Positions 1 through 7,982 of a DNA stretch of 40,486 nt are shown piece after piece; within the stretch, counting starts at the first letter, position 1; each line of letters opens with the position of its first letter. Made by a program: the position numbers and the translations under genes. The notes beneath the pieces are model-generated. The model was not told where the DNA came from. It worked only from the letters and a program-made list of their open reading frames with translations, and ran no database searches. This DNA is from Microbacterium sp. ACRRU (GTDB taxonomy: Bacteria; Actinomycetota; Actinomycetes; Actinomycetales; Microbacteriaceae): assembly GCF_022346945.1 (NCBI RefSeq), contig NZ_JAKRNI010000026.1, forward strand, positions 1 through 40,486, read 5' to 3'.

Positions 1-12
1 CGGGCCGTCAGA

Positions 13-116
13 GCGCTGACGGGGCGGGCCCAGTGCGCGCCGCGGGCGCCGGCCCGCGGGCCCCGGGGGGGCGCGGGGCTGCGCCGCGGCGCGCACTGGG
101 CATGTCCCGTCAGCGC
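13..116. repeat. Long hairpin-forming inverted repeat
   Basis: Bases 13-23 pair perfectly with 106-116 (11 bp) and bases 28-45 pair perfectly with 84-101 (18 bp), separated by a 4-base mismatch on each side. The 38-base loop contains a further 12-bp palindrome at 51-62. No coding frame here is credible. It lies beyond the 3' end of the M20 peptidase gene, so it could act as a terminator-like structure, but it lacks a T-tract. It could also be a copy of an intergenic repeat family or a MITE remnant; the window edge prevents a decision. Confidence 0.8.
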
Positions 117-144
117 GATGACGTCCCGCGGGAAGGACGGGGGC

Positions 145-1467
145 TCAGGATGCCAGCAGCTCGCGGTAGAAGCGGATGCCCCGCAGCCACACCTCGACGC
201 GGATCCGCTCATCGGGAGCGTGCAGCGCGTCACGCTCTTCCCGCGTGAGGTGGAACGGGGTGAAGCGGTAGACGTGGGGAGTGAGATCGGTGTAGAACCG
301 GCTGTCGCTCGCGCCGAGCTGCAGGTACGGCAGGGTCACCACATCGTCTCCGAGCGTCTCCGCGACCGCGGTCGCCAGGCGTCGCCACGCCTGTCCCTGC
401 CACGGCGACACCGGCGAAGGATCGCCCCCGTGACGCAGCTCGATGTCGATCAGCGGATCCGCCACCGCGCGGCGCAGGTGGATCGCGGCATCCGAGACGG
501 TGTCACCGGTGAGCAGGCGCACGTTGACCGTGGCACGCGCCGTCGTGGCCAGGACGTTGTCGCCGGCGGAGCCTTCGAGACGCGTGACGACCGCGGTCGT
601 CCGGACGAGGGCGTTCGTCTCGGGCCCGAGGGCCGCGAAGGCCGCCGTGAGCGCAGGGGCCGTGACCTTGGCGCGCCGAAACACCGTTCGCAGTGGCTCG
701 GCGGCGTGGGGGGCGGCCGACGCCAGCATCGCCCGCACCGGTGCCGCGAGTCGACGCGGGAACGGGCGCCGCCGGAGGCGGTCGATCGCCCGCGCGAGGC
801 GCGCCGTCGCGGGGAACCGCGGCGGGGTGGACGCGTGACCGCCGGCCTCGCGGGCGATCAGGTCGAACGTCGCGGTTCCCCGCTCGGCGACGCCGACCAT
901 GGCGGTGGGTGCCGCGACCCCCGGCAGTGCGCCTTCGACGACGGCGCCGCCCTCGTCCAGAACGAGGGCGGGACGCACCCCCCGCTCTGCGAGAACGCGC
1001 GCCATCGCCCGCGCGCCCGTTCCGAGGGTCTCCTCGTCGTGCCCGAACGCCAGCCACACGTCCGTGGACGGGACGACGCCCTCGGCGAGCGCCTGCTCGA
1101 CGGCCTCCAGGATGGCCACGAGAGCGCCCTTGTCATCGATCGCGCCGCGGGCGTAGAGCGTCGCCTGGGCACCCTCACCCTCGACGACGGCGGCGAACGG
1201 GTCGCGCGTCCAGACCTGCCCCTCGGTGTCGACCACGTCCTGGTGGGCCAGGAGCACGAGCGGATCCGTCGGTGACGCGCCCTTCCACCGGTAGAGCAGC
1301 GAATGGCCAGCGACGACGTCGCGCTCGAGATGCGTGTGCACGAGGGGATACAGCCGCGACAGCGCGGCATGGAACTCCTCGAACCGTGCCATGTCGGTGC
1401 GGGACGTGTCGATGTGGGACACGGTCGGAATGGCCAGCAGCTCGCGGAAGCGCTCGACGGGCGTCAT
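145..1467 (-). CDS. M20 family metallopeptidase
   Basis: Predicted cytoplasmic zinc peptidase of the M20 family (carboxypeptidase/deacylase group), 440 residues, a usual length. The metal-site motifs are in order: HQD at 75-77, the ARGAIDDKG stretch with bridging Asp at 111, HDEE at 143-146 with the catalytic Glu, DEGG at 171-174, and a late HAPDE motif near residue 416. The middle part (about 190-300) is the expected dimerisation domain. Family members cut a C-terminal residue or an acyl group from small substrates; the substrate cannot be read from sequence. The ATG at 1467 is supported by a TAGGCT element ending exactly 6 bases upstream, which suggests a leaderless transcript. The gene is transcribed alone, divergently from the oxidoreductase that starts at 1543. 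Confidence 0.93.
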   Translation of the reverse strand: MTPVERFRELLAIPTVSHIDTSRTDMARFEEFHAALSRLYPLVHTHLERDVVAGHSLLYRWKGASPTDPLVLLAHQDVVDTEGQVWTRDPFAAVVEGEGAQATLYARGAIDDKGALVAILEAVEQALAEGVVPSTDVWLAFGHDEETLGTGARAMARVLAERGVRPALVLDEGGAVVEGALPGVAAPTAMVGVAERGTATFDLIAREAGGHASTPPRFPATARLARAIDRLRRRPFPRRLAAPVRAMLASAAPHAAEPLRTVFRRAKVTAPALTAAFAALGPETNALVRTTAVVTRLEGSAGDNVLATTARATVNVRLLTGDTVSDAAIHLRRAVADPLIDIELRHGGDPSPVSPWQGQAWRRLATAVAETLGDDVVTLPYLQLGASDSRFYTDLTPHVYRFTPFHLTREERDALHAPDERIRVEVWLRGIRFYRELLAS

Positions 1468-1473
1468 GACGCG

Positions 1474-1479
1474 AGCCTA
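1474..1479 (-). promoter_or_regulatory. -10 element of the M20 peptidase gene
   Basis: TAGGCT on the minus strand, 6 bases before the ATG, as expected for a leaderless transcript. Confidence 0.55.
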
Positions 1480-1530
1480 CGCGGACGGCATCCGTGGTTC
1501 GCGGAGCGTCCGACACCGCCCTCACGCCGA

Positions 1531-1536
1531 TACGGT
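1531..1536 (+). promoter_or_regulatory. -10 element of the Gfo/Idh/MocA gene
   Basis: TACGGT lies 6 bases before the ATG at 1543. There is no Shine-Dalgarno sequence between them. Confidence 0.6.
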
Positions 1537-1542
1537 GGACCC

Positions 1543-2526
1543 ATGACCGGACTGCACTGGGGCATCCTCGCCACCGGCGGCATCGCGCACGCCTTCACCT
1601 CCGACCTTCGCACCGCGGGTCTCGACGTCACCGCCGTCGGCTCACGCTCCACCGAGAGCGCCCGCGCGTTCGCCGAGCAGTACGGCATCCCGCACGCCCA
1701 CGGGTCCTACGAAGAGCTCGTCTCCGATCCCGACGTCGACATCGTCTACATCGCGACACCGCACCCGGGCCACGTCGAGAACGCTCTGCTCGCCCTCGAC
1801 CACGGCAAGCACGTGCTCGTCGAGAAGCCGTTCACCCTCAACGCCGCGGAAGCCGCCGTCATCCGTGACCGCGCCGCACAGACGGGGCTGCTCGCGATGG
1901 AGGCGATGTGGACCCGCTACCTCCCCCACATGGTGCGGATCCGCGAGATCCTCGCTGAGGGGACGCTCGGCGAGATCCGGGTCGTCTCGGCCGATCACAC
2001 CCAGAAGATCTCCACCGACCCCGGGCACCGCTTGAACGCGCTCGAGCTCGGCGGTGGCGCGCTGCTGGACCTGGGCATCTACCCGATCTCGTTCGCCGTC
2101 GACGTGCTCGGGCTTCCCGAGCGGATCACCGCGTTCGCACGACTGTCGGACGCCGGCAGCGACGCCGAGGTCGCGACGGTGTTCGTCCACCCCGGCGGCG
2201 CGCTGTCGACGACGGTCTCGTCGTCGCGCGGGGCGGGCGCCAACGTGGCGCAGATCGTCGGCACCGAAGCCCGCCTCGAGATCGATCGGGTCTGGTACAC
2301 CCCCACGACGTTCCGCGTCGTGACTCCCGACGGGTCGGTGCGCGAGGAGTTCGACGGCGCGGTCGAGGGACGCGGGATGCAGTACCAGGCCCTCGCCGCG
2401 GAACGCCTCGTGGCCGCCGGCGCCACGTCGAGCGACATCCTCTCGATCGACGACACCATCGCCATCATGGGCGTCTTGGACGAGGTGCGCCGGCAGATCG
2501 GCGTGGTCTACCCCTCGGAGCGCTGA
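1543..2526 (+). CDS. Gfo/Idh/MocA family oxidoreductase
   Basis: NAD(P)-dependent oxidoreductase of 327 residues. The N-terminal Rossmann fold has a glycine-rich turn (GILATGGIA, residues 7-15). The EKP motif at 94-96 positions the nicotinamide, with the Lys expected in catalysis. A GGALLDLGIY segment (171-180) carries the family's Asp and the aromatic that replaces His in this subgroup. The open frame extends 80 codons further upstream, but that part overlaps the divergent peptidase and looks nothing like the family. The ATG at 1543 gives a correct N-terminus and has a leaderless promoter. Relatives oxidise sugars, inositols or trans-dihydrodiols. The substrate here is unknown and the neighbours give no hint. 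Confidence 0.93.
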   Translation: MTGLHWGILATGGIAHAFTSDLRTAGLDVTAVGSRSTESARAFAEQYGIPHAHGSYEELVSDPDVDIVYIATPHPGHVENALLALDHGKHVLVEKPFTLNAAEAAVIRDRAAQTGLLAMEAMWTRYLPHMVRIREILAEGTLGEIRVVSADHTQKISTDPGHRLNALELGGGALLDLGIYPISFAVDVLGLPERITAFARLSDAGSDAEVATVFVHPGGALSTTVSSSRGAGANVAQIVGTEARLEIDRVWYTPTTFRVVTPDGSVREEFDGAVEGRGMQYQALAAERLVAAGATSSDILSIDDTIAIMGVLDEVRRQIGVVYPSER

Positions 2527-2556
2527 GCGGGGTATCCGCCGAACCCGTCTCCGGGG

Positions 2557-2562
2557 GAGACT
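2557..2562 (+). promoter_or_regulatory. -10-like element of the NYN-LOTUS gene
   Basis: GAGACT lies 6 bases before the ATG at 2569. It is weaker than the TAnnnT form seen at neighbouring genes. Confidence 0.4.
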
Positions 2563-2568
2563 GGGGGC

Positions 2569-3432
2569 ATGCCGGATTCCCAGAGCGCTCGCGTCGCCGT
2601 CTACCTCGACTTCGACAACATCGTCATGTCCTGGTACGACCGGGTCCACGGCCGCAACGCCTATTCGCGGGATCGGCAGAAGATCGCCGAGAACCCCATC
2701 GAGCCCGAGATCACGGAGCGGCTGACGAAGGCGACGATCGACGTGGGCGCGATCATCGACTACGCGGCGTCCTTCGGCACGCTCGTGCTCACCCGCGCCT
2801 ACGCGGACTGGTCGGCCCCCGTCAACGCGGAATACCGATCGCAGCTGGTGGCTCGAGCGGTCGATCTCGTGCAACTGTTCCCGGCGGCGGCCTACGCCAA
2901 GAACGGTGCGGACATCCGGCTCGCGGTGGATGCCGTCGAGGACATGTTCCGCCTCCCCGACCTCTCGCACGTGGTCATCGTCGCGGGTGACAGCGACTAC
3001 GTGCCGCTCGCGCAGCGCTGCAAACGGCTCGGCCGCTATGTCGTCGGCGTCGGCGTCGCCGGCTCGACGGCGAAGTCGCTCGCCTCGGCGTGCGACCGTT
3101 TCGACAACTACGACGCGCTCCCCGGCATCCCGAAGCTCGCCGACACGAAGAAGGATGCCGCGCCCTCGCGGCCCCGCGCCCGCAAGCGCTCGCAGGACCC
3201 GTCGGTGAACCTGCTCGAACGCGCGATGCAGCTCGAGGGAGAACGCGCCGACGGGGAATGGCTGCACGCCTCGGCCGTCAAAGACCTGATGAAGCGATTG
3301 GATCCCTCGTTCAGCGAGAAATCGCTCGGGTTCCGCAGCTTCTCCGACTTCCTGAAGGCCCAGACCGACCAGGTCGAGGTCGACGAGAACTCGCACATCG
3401 TCCAGGTGCGCGCCGTTCCCCGCGCGGGGTGA
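2569..3432 (+). CDS. NYN domain and OST-HTH/LOTUS domain protein
   Basis: A 287-residue soluble protein with two domains. Residues 9-185 form a NYN (PIN-like) nuclease fold: the acidic positions are YLDFDN (13-17), NGAD (112-115), Asp121 and AGDSDY (139-144). Residues about 190-212 are a basic Pro/Arg/Lys linker. Residues about 213-283 match an OST-HTH/LOTUS winged helix (LLERAM..., FSEKSLGFRSFSDFLK). NYN domains are predicted RNases and LOTUS domains bind RNA, often structured or G-rich, so a metal-dependent RNA-processing role is likely but unproven. It is a single gene between an oxidoreductase and a convergent hydrolase-like gene. The acidic core looks intact, so the nuclease is probably active. 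Target RNA unknown. Confidence 0.9.
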   Translation: MPDSQSARVAVYLDFDNIVMSWYDRVHGRNAYSRDRQKIAENPIEPEITERLTKATIDVGAIIDYAASFGTLVLTRAYADWSAPVNAEYRSQLVARAVDLVQLFPAAAYAKNGADIRLAVDAVEDMFRLPDLSHVVIVAGDSDYVPLAQRCKRLGRYVVGVGVAGSTAKSLASACDRFDNYDALPGIPKLADTKKDAAPSRPRARKRSQDPSVNLLERAMQLEGERADGEWLHASAVKDLMKRLDPSFSEKSLGFRSFSDFLKAQTDQVEVDENSHIVQVRAVPRAG

Positions 3433-3471
3433 CGCGGCGGCGCCATGAGCGCTCAACCGGTGTGCGGGGGC

Positions 3472-4098
3472 TCAGCGGCGCTCGGCGCCCGGAGCGACGT
3501 GGGCGAGCACGCTCCCCCACACGGCAGTCAGCGTCACCTGCCCGTTGATGGTGTCCAGTCCTTCGGCATCGATGACGTCGACACGGGCGCGAGCGATGCG
3601 TCCGGCGTACCACTCCGCGTCGCGCACGGTCGCTGGCCCCTCGCCGCCGACGACGATCAGCGTGTCAGCGGTGACCTCGTCGAGCAGGGGCGTGTGCAGA
3701 TCGCGACTCAACGGGTCGGATGGGCTTTCGACGCCGACAATCGCGAGACGGTCGACCGTGCCGCCCATGGCCGCCGCCAGATGAATCGCGATGGGCCCCG
3801 CCGACCTCTCGCCGACCAGCCCGACACGCGTGCCCGGGGCCTCGCGCGCCAGGAGGTCTTCCAGCGCCCCGACCGTGAGACCCGCGGGTGTCTGACCGCC
3901 GAAGGCCGGGGGGTTCTCCAGCTCGGGAGCGTCCAACCCGATCGCGACGATACGAACGTCGAAGCCCGACGTGACACGGACGTCCGGATCGATGGTCGAG
4001 ATGTCGCCGGTACGGAGCACGACCACCGCACGCGGCGCCCCGGGAGTTCCGAAGCTGCGGTACTCGAGTTCTCCGTCCAACCAGGGCGCACGACTCAT
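3472..4098 (-). CDS. Alpha/beta-hydrolase-like protein with degenerate nucleophile elbow
   Basis: A 208-residue soluble protein of uncertain function. Alternating beta strands and helices and the segment GLVGERSAGPIAIHLAAAMGG resemble the strand-elbow-helix of alpha/beta hydrolases, but the classic G-X-S-X-G reads E-R-S-A-G. A catalytic role is therefore doubtful. The open frame runs 89 codons further upstream inside the DNA ligase gene. The ATG at 4098 was chosen because it follows a good GAGGAAGG ribosome site and lies only 4 bases after the ligase stop. The arrangement implies co-transcription with the ligase. It could equally be an uncharacterised Rossmann-like protein; I assign no reaction. 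Confidence 0.75.
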   Translation of the reverse strand: MSRAPWLDGELEYRSFGTPGAPRAVVVLRTGDISTIDPDVRVTSGFDVRIVAIGLDAPELENPPAFGGQTPAGLTVGALEDLLAREAPGTRVGLVGERSAGPIAIHLAAAMGGTVDRLAIVGVESPSDPLSRDLHTPLLDEVTADTLIVVGGEGPATVRDAEWYAGRIARARVDVIDAEGLDTINGQVTLTAVWGSVLAHVAPGAERR

Positions 4099-4102
4099 CG
4101 GG

Positions 4103-5650
4103 TCATCCTTCCTCGGGGTGCGCGCCCGCGCCGGGGAGCAGCGCGCGCAGGGTGTCGATGGTGTCAGCCTCGGCCGCCGACTTGTCGGGCCGATAGGCCT
4201 TGACGCGAGCGAAGCGCAGCGCAACGCCGCCGGGATACCGCGACGATCGTTGAACACCGTCGATGGCGATCTCGACGACGGTGTCGGGCACGACGCGGAT
4301 GCCGCCGGCGACGGCCCCCGTCTCGCGCTCGGCGAAGTGCGCCGTCTGCCACCGGAGGAGGTCATCGGTCAGGCCCTTGAACGTCTTGCCCACCATCACG
4401 AACCGGTCCGCCTCACCGAAGGCCCCCCGAGCATCGCGTGCCCCGAGATGGAGGTTCGACAGCCACTCGGATCGGCGACCCGAACCGCGTTCGACGGCCA
4501 GCACGACGAGGTCGAACGTGTGGACCGGCTTGACCTTGAGCCAGCTCTTGCCGCGGCGGCCCGCCGTGTAGAGGGAATCGATGCCCTTGACCATGACTCC
4601 CTCGTGACCGGCGCGCAGCGCCGCCCGCGAGAACTCGTCCGCCTCGGCCGGGTTGTCGGTCACGATCGAGGGGATGCGCAGGGCGGGAGCGATCCGCTCG
4701 AGCTCGGCTCGGCGAACGGACAGGGGCTCGTCGATGAGGTCGCGCCCGTCGACGTGGAGCACATCGAAGAACCACGGGTGCAGCGCGATCTCGCGCGCCG
4801 TCTGGGCACCGAAGCGGGCCATGGTCTCTTGGAACGGCCGTGGCGCACCGTCGTCGTCCAGCGACAATGTCTCGCCGTCGAGGATCACGTCGGTGACCGG
4901 CAGCTTCCGGGCCACCTCGACGATCTCGGGCACGCGGTGCGTCACGTCGGCGAGCGTGCGAGTGAACACCCGTACGTCGTCACCGTGACGGTGCACCTGC
5001 ACACGCGCCCCGTCGAGCTTGTACTCCACGGAGGCGCGCCCCGCGATGGTCAGCCCCTCGCCGACCGAGGTGGCGGTCGATGCGAGCATGGGCTGCACGC
5101 CGCGGCCCACCACGAGACCGACCGAGGCGAGATCGTCGACCGAGCCGGTCAGCGCGATCGCGGCCGTCTCCCGGAGGTCGCCCGACAGCATCGCGGCACG
5201 GCGGACGAGGGTTCCTTCGCGATCCCCGGCCCGCGCGATGGCGTCGAGAAGCACCCCCTCGAGCGCGCCGGTGCGCAGCTCGCCGGTCACGATGCGCACG
5301 AGCAGATGCCACTCGGCGGCGGTGGCGCGGGCGGCCAGCTCGTCCAGCACCGCCTCCCGCACCGCCGTCGACCCGCTCCCGGAGATCGTCGACAGTCGCT
5401 CGAAGGCGGCGTCGACCTCGGCGACCGTGAGGGTCGCGACCGCGGCGTGATCCGCGGCCCTCGCCGCCAGGGTCCGCCAGCCGACACCGAGCCGCCCCTG
5501 GCGCGGCGCCGCCGTGAGGAACCCCACCACCGGCACGATCTCGTCGGGGGCCAGACGAGCGAGGACATCGGCGAGGGCGTCGACCTTGGCGAGACGCGAG
5601 CGCGTGGCAGCCACCGTCTCGAGCGCGACCTGGACATCACCGAACAGCAT
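4103..5650 (-). CDS. ATP-dependent DNA ligase
   Basis: Seals DNA nicks using ATP through a ligase-adenylate intermediate; 515 residues, typical of the bacterial/mycobacterial LigB-like group. An N-terminal helical DNA-binding domain (about 1-195) precedes the adenylation domain: motif I EYKLDGAR with adenylated Lys at 211, motif III FFDVLHVDG near 295, motif IV EGVMVK at 350-355, motif V SWLKVKP at 369-375. The OB-fold (about 400-500) ends in a basic RFARVKAYRPDK stretch resembling motif VI. The ATG at 5650 has a CAGGAT element 6 bases upstream. An upstream ATG at 5716 is possible but adds 22 unlike residues. The replicative NAD-dependent ligase would be elsewhere, so this enzyme likely serves repair. 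The downstream hydrolase-like gene follows after 4 bases. Confidence 0.95.
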   Translation of the reverse strand: MLFGDVQVALETVAATRSRLAKVDALADVLARLAPDEIVPVVGFLTAAPRQGRLGVGWRTLAARAADHAAVATLTVAEVDAAFERLSTISGSGSTAVREAVLDELAARATAAEWHLLVRIVTGELRTGALEGVLLDAIARAGDREGTLVRRAAMLSGDLRETAAIALTGSVDDLASVGLVVGRGVQPMLASTATSVGEGLTIAGRASVEYKLDGARVQVHRHGDDVRVFTRTLADVTHRVPEIVEVARKLPVTDVILDGETLSLDDDGAPRPFQETMARFGAQTAREIALHPWFFDVLHVDGRDLIDEPLSVRRAELERIAPALRIPSIVTDNPAEADEFSRAALRAGHEGVMVKGIDSLYTAGRRGKSWLKVKPVHTFDLVVLAVERGSGRRSEWLSNLHLGARDARGAFGEADRFVMVGKTFKGLTDDLLRWQTAHFAERETGAVAGGIRVVPDTVVEIAIDGVQRSSRYPGGVALRFARVKAYRPDKSAAEADTIDTLRALLPGAGAHPEEG

Positions 5651-5656
5651 GTCGGC

Positions 5657-5662
5657 ATCCTG
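5657..5662 (-). promoter_or_regulatory. -10-like element or ribosome site of the DNA ligase gene
   Basis: CAGGAT sits 6 bases before the ATG at 5650. Its AGGA core could also act as a ribosome site in a longer transcript, so the two readings cannot be separated by eye. Confidence 0.35.
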
Positions 5663-5878
5663 GCATCCCCCTCCGACATCGCCCGTCGGCTTGCGCTCCC
5701 CGGCTCGGGATGCCACGGCCCGCCGGCACGATCCCGAACGAGGCAGGGCGGGTCGATGTCGCGCGCGGGTGCGCGGCGTCTCGGTCGCCGTTGATCACAC
5801 GCCGCCGCTGTTCGCAACCCCCGAATGCGCGCGGCGCACGTGAAGTGTGCTGGATGCCTCTCCCCGGAATGAGGTCCC

Positions 5879-7534
5879 GTGAACGCTCCCGCCACCGCCG
5901 AACAGTCCGCCCGCACCGCCCGCGAGGCCTTCGGATGGGACGCGTTGCTCCCCGGCCAGGCCGAGGCCATCGACGCGATCGTGTCCGGGCGCGACACGCT
6001 CGTGGTGTTCCCGACGGGAGCGGGGAAGTCCGCGGTGTACCAGATCGCCGGGTGCGAGCTGGGTGGGGTCACGGTGGTGATCTCGCCCTTGCTGGCCCTG
6101 CAGCGAGACCAGATCGCGTCGATCGACGCGGCGCCCGATGCGCCCGCGGCTGTCGCGCTGAACTCCCGGACCGGCGCGCGCGGCCGCACTGCCGCGTGGG
6201 CCGCGATCGAGGGCGGCGAGCCGGTGTACGCGTTTCTCGCGCCCGAGCAGTTGGCCAACCCCGAGATCCTCGATCGGCTCTCCGCGGCCGACGTGCGACT
6301 GGTGGTCGTGGACGAAGCCCACTGCGTGTCGGCCTGGGGCTTCGACTTCCGTCCCGAGTACGCGCGGATCGGCGACGCCGTCGACGCTCTCGGACGCCCG
6401 CCGGTCCTGGCCCTGACGGCGACCGCATCCGGCCCCGTCCGCGACGAGATCGTCGCGAGCCTGGGCATGCGCGATCCCCACCTCGAGGTACGCGGCATGG
6501 ACCGCCCCGAGATCCACCTGGCCGTCCGCCGACACGAGCACGATGCGGACAAGCAGCGCGCGGTCCTCGACGACGTCTCGGATGCCGACGGCCCGACGCT
6601 GCTGTACGTCGCCACGCGCAAAGAGACCGACGCCTACGCCGCGGAACTCGGTGAGCGCGGCCGTCGCGCCGCGGCGTACCACGGGGGCATGGCGCAGAAG
6701 AAGCGCGACGCGGTGCACGCCGCGTGGAGCGCGGGCGAGCTCGATGTCGTCGTGGCGACCTCGGCGTTCGGCATGGGAGTCGACAAAGCCGACGTCCGGC
6801 GGGTGGTGCACGCCGACGTCACCGAGTCGCTCGACGCGTACGCGCAGGAGATCGGCCGAGCCGCTCGCGACGGGCAGCCCGCGCAGGCGGTGCTGCACTA
6901 CCGTGCGGAAGACTTCTCGCTCCGCTCGTTCTTCGCGGGCGGACGCAGCAAACGGGCCGACATCGCGGGAGTGTGGGACGCGCTCCAGCGCGGCGACGGC
7001 CCGCTGCGGGCCAAGGACATCGCCGCAACGAGCGGCCGATCGACCCGAGCGATCGGGCGCGTGCTGACCCAGCTCGTCACGTGCGGACTCGCTGTGTCGG
7101 GCCCCGACGGCGTTTCACCCGCATCGAAGGCGTCGGCGGGAGACGCGGTGGCCGCGGTGCGCGAGCGCGACGAGGCCGAGGAAAGGATTCGTGCCTCACG
7201 CATCGAGATCATGCGCGGCTACTCCGAAACCGTCCGCTGCCGACGTCGCGCGCTGCTGGAGTACTTCGGCGTCGATGCGCCCGAACATTGCGGCAGCTGC
7301 GATCGATGCGACGCGTCGGCGGCGGAACCCGTGACCGCCGACGCGGCCGTCACGACCGCCGCGGGCGAAGGCATCCGGATCGACGCCGTCGTCGAGCATC
7401 ACGAGTGGGGCACCGGAACGGTCATGGCCGTCGAGAGCGATCGCCTCACGGTCTTCTTCCCCGACCACGGCTACAAGGTGCTGGCCCGCGCGGCGTTCGA
7501 GCGCGGCATCCTCGAGCTCGCCGACGCCGCCTGA
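5879..7534 (+). CDS. RecQ family ATP-dependent DNA helicase
   Basis: A 3'-5' superfamily 2 DNA helicase of 551 residues. Motif I is FPTGAGKS (44-51), motif II is DEAH (145-148) followed by the RecQ aromatic-rich loop SAWGFDFRPEY, motif III is TATA (180-183), motif V is ATSAFGMGVDK (293-303), and motif VI is QEIGRAARDG (323-332). Most RecQ proteins have GRAGRDG; the Ala is a mild deviation and both arginines remain. A zinc-binding subdomain is marked by Cys453, 471, 474 and 477. Instead of an HRDC domain, the C-terminus (about 500-551) is a small SH3-like segment with HHEWGTGTV. Translation starts at a GTG after GGAATGAGG. It is a single gene; the role is likely fork or recombination repair. 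Confidence 0.93.
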   Translation: MNAPATAEQSARTAREAFGWDALLPGQAEAIDAIVSGRDTLVVFPTGAGKSAVYQIAGCELGGVTVVISPLLALQRDQIASIDAAPDAPAAVALNSRTGARGRTAAWAAIEGGEPVYAFLAPEQLANPEILDRLSAADVRLVVVDEAHCVSAWGFDFRPEYARIGDAVDALGRPPVLALTATASGPVRDEIVASLGMRDPHLEVRGMDRPEIHLAVRRHEHDADKQRAVLDDVSDADGPTLLYVATRKETDAYAAELGERGRRAAAYHGGMAQKKRDAVHAAWSAGELDVVVATSAFGMGVDKADVRRVVHADVTESLDAYAQEIGRAARDGQPAQAVLHYRAEDFSLRSFFAGGRSKRADIAGVWDALQRGDGPLRAKDIAATSGRSTRAIGRVLTQLVTCGLAVSGPDGVSPASKASAGDAVAAVRERDEAEERIRASRIEIMRGYSETVRCRRRALLEYFGVDAPEHCGSCDRCDASAAEPVTADAAVTTAAGEGIRIDAVVEHHEWGTGTVMAVESDRLTVFFPDHGYKVLARAAFERGILELADAA

Positions 7535-7573
7535 CATCGAGGAGCCGAAGGCGCCGGTCGCGGCCCTCGCCAG

Positions 7574-7978
7574 TCACTCGCGCGTGGACCACCATGCCCA
7601 CGCCACGAGCGGCGCCTGCAAAAAGAGCCGGACCAAGCGCGCGCGGTCTGTGCTCAGCCCCGGCGCGGATCGGCCGGTGCGCCACTGGTGCACGTTCCCG
7701 GGGAAGACGGCGATGAAGAACGCCGTGATGGCGGCGCCGATCCGACGGCGCTCCCGCGGGAACGCGACGAGCCCGACCCCCAGCACCACTTCGACGGCAC
7801 CGGATGCCACGACGATGGCGTCCTTATCGGTCCGCAGCACACCGGTCGCCCAGTCCGGGACGACGATGCGGTACCCGCGACGACCCCACGTCAGATGGCT
7901 GACCCCGGCGGCGACCAGCAGCAGCGCCAGGACGCCGCGGGCGAGCGAACGGATGGGGCGACCTCGGCGGCGTGGCAT
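7574..7978 (-). CDS. DoxX-like four-helix membrane protein
   Basis: A 134-residue inner-membrane protein with four predicted transmembrane helices (about residues 10-30, 53-73, 80-100 and 112-130). The SHLTWGRRGYR segment after helix 1 and the acidic helix 2 (AVEVVLGVGL) are DoxX/DUF-like. The molecular activity of such small proteins is unknown. The ATG at 7978 follows the DUF418 stop by 4 bases and has a CAGACT element 6 bases upstream. A longer frame starting at 8032 would overlap DUF418 and add a basic Pro/Arg stretch. It is likely co-transcribed with DUF418. It converges on the recQ-like gene with only 39 bases between stops. Confidence 0.75.
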   Translation of the reverse strand: MPRRRGRPIRSLARGVLALLLVAAGVSHLTWGRRGYRIVVPDWATGVLRTDKDAIVVASGAVEVVLGVGLVAFPRERRRIGAAITAFFIAVFPGNVHQWRTGRSAPGLSTDRARLVRLFLQAPLVAWAWWSTRE

Positions 7979-7982
7979 CCGG

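Noticed and set aside
1642..3456. A 604-codon minus-strand frame over the oxidoreductase and NYN genes
   Set aside because: No family resemblance and it overlaps two genes with strong motif support.
5651..5878. A gene in the 228-base gap between the ligase and recQ-like genes
   Set aside because: No frame has a ribosome site and plausible composition. It probably holds only the two divergent promoters and a 5' leader.
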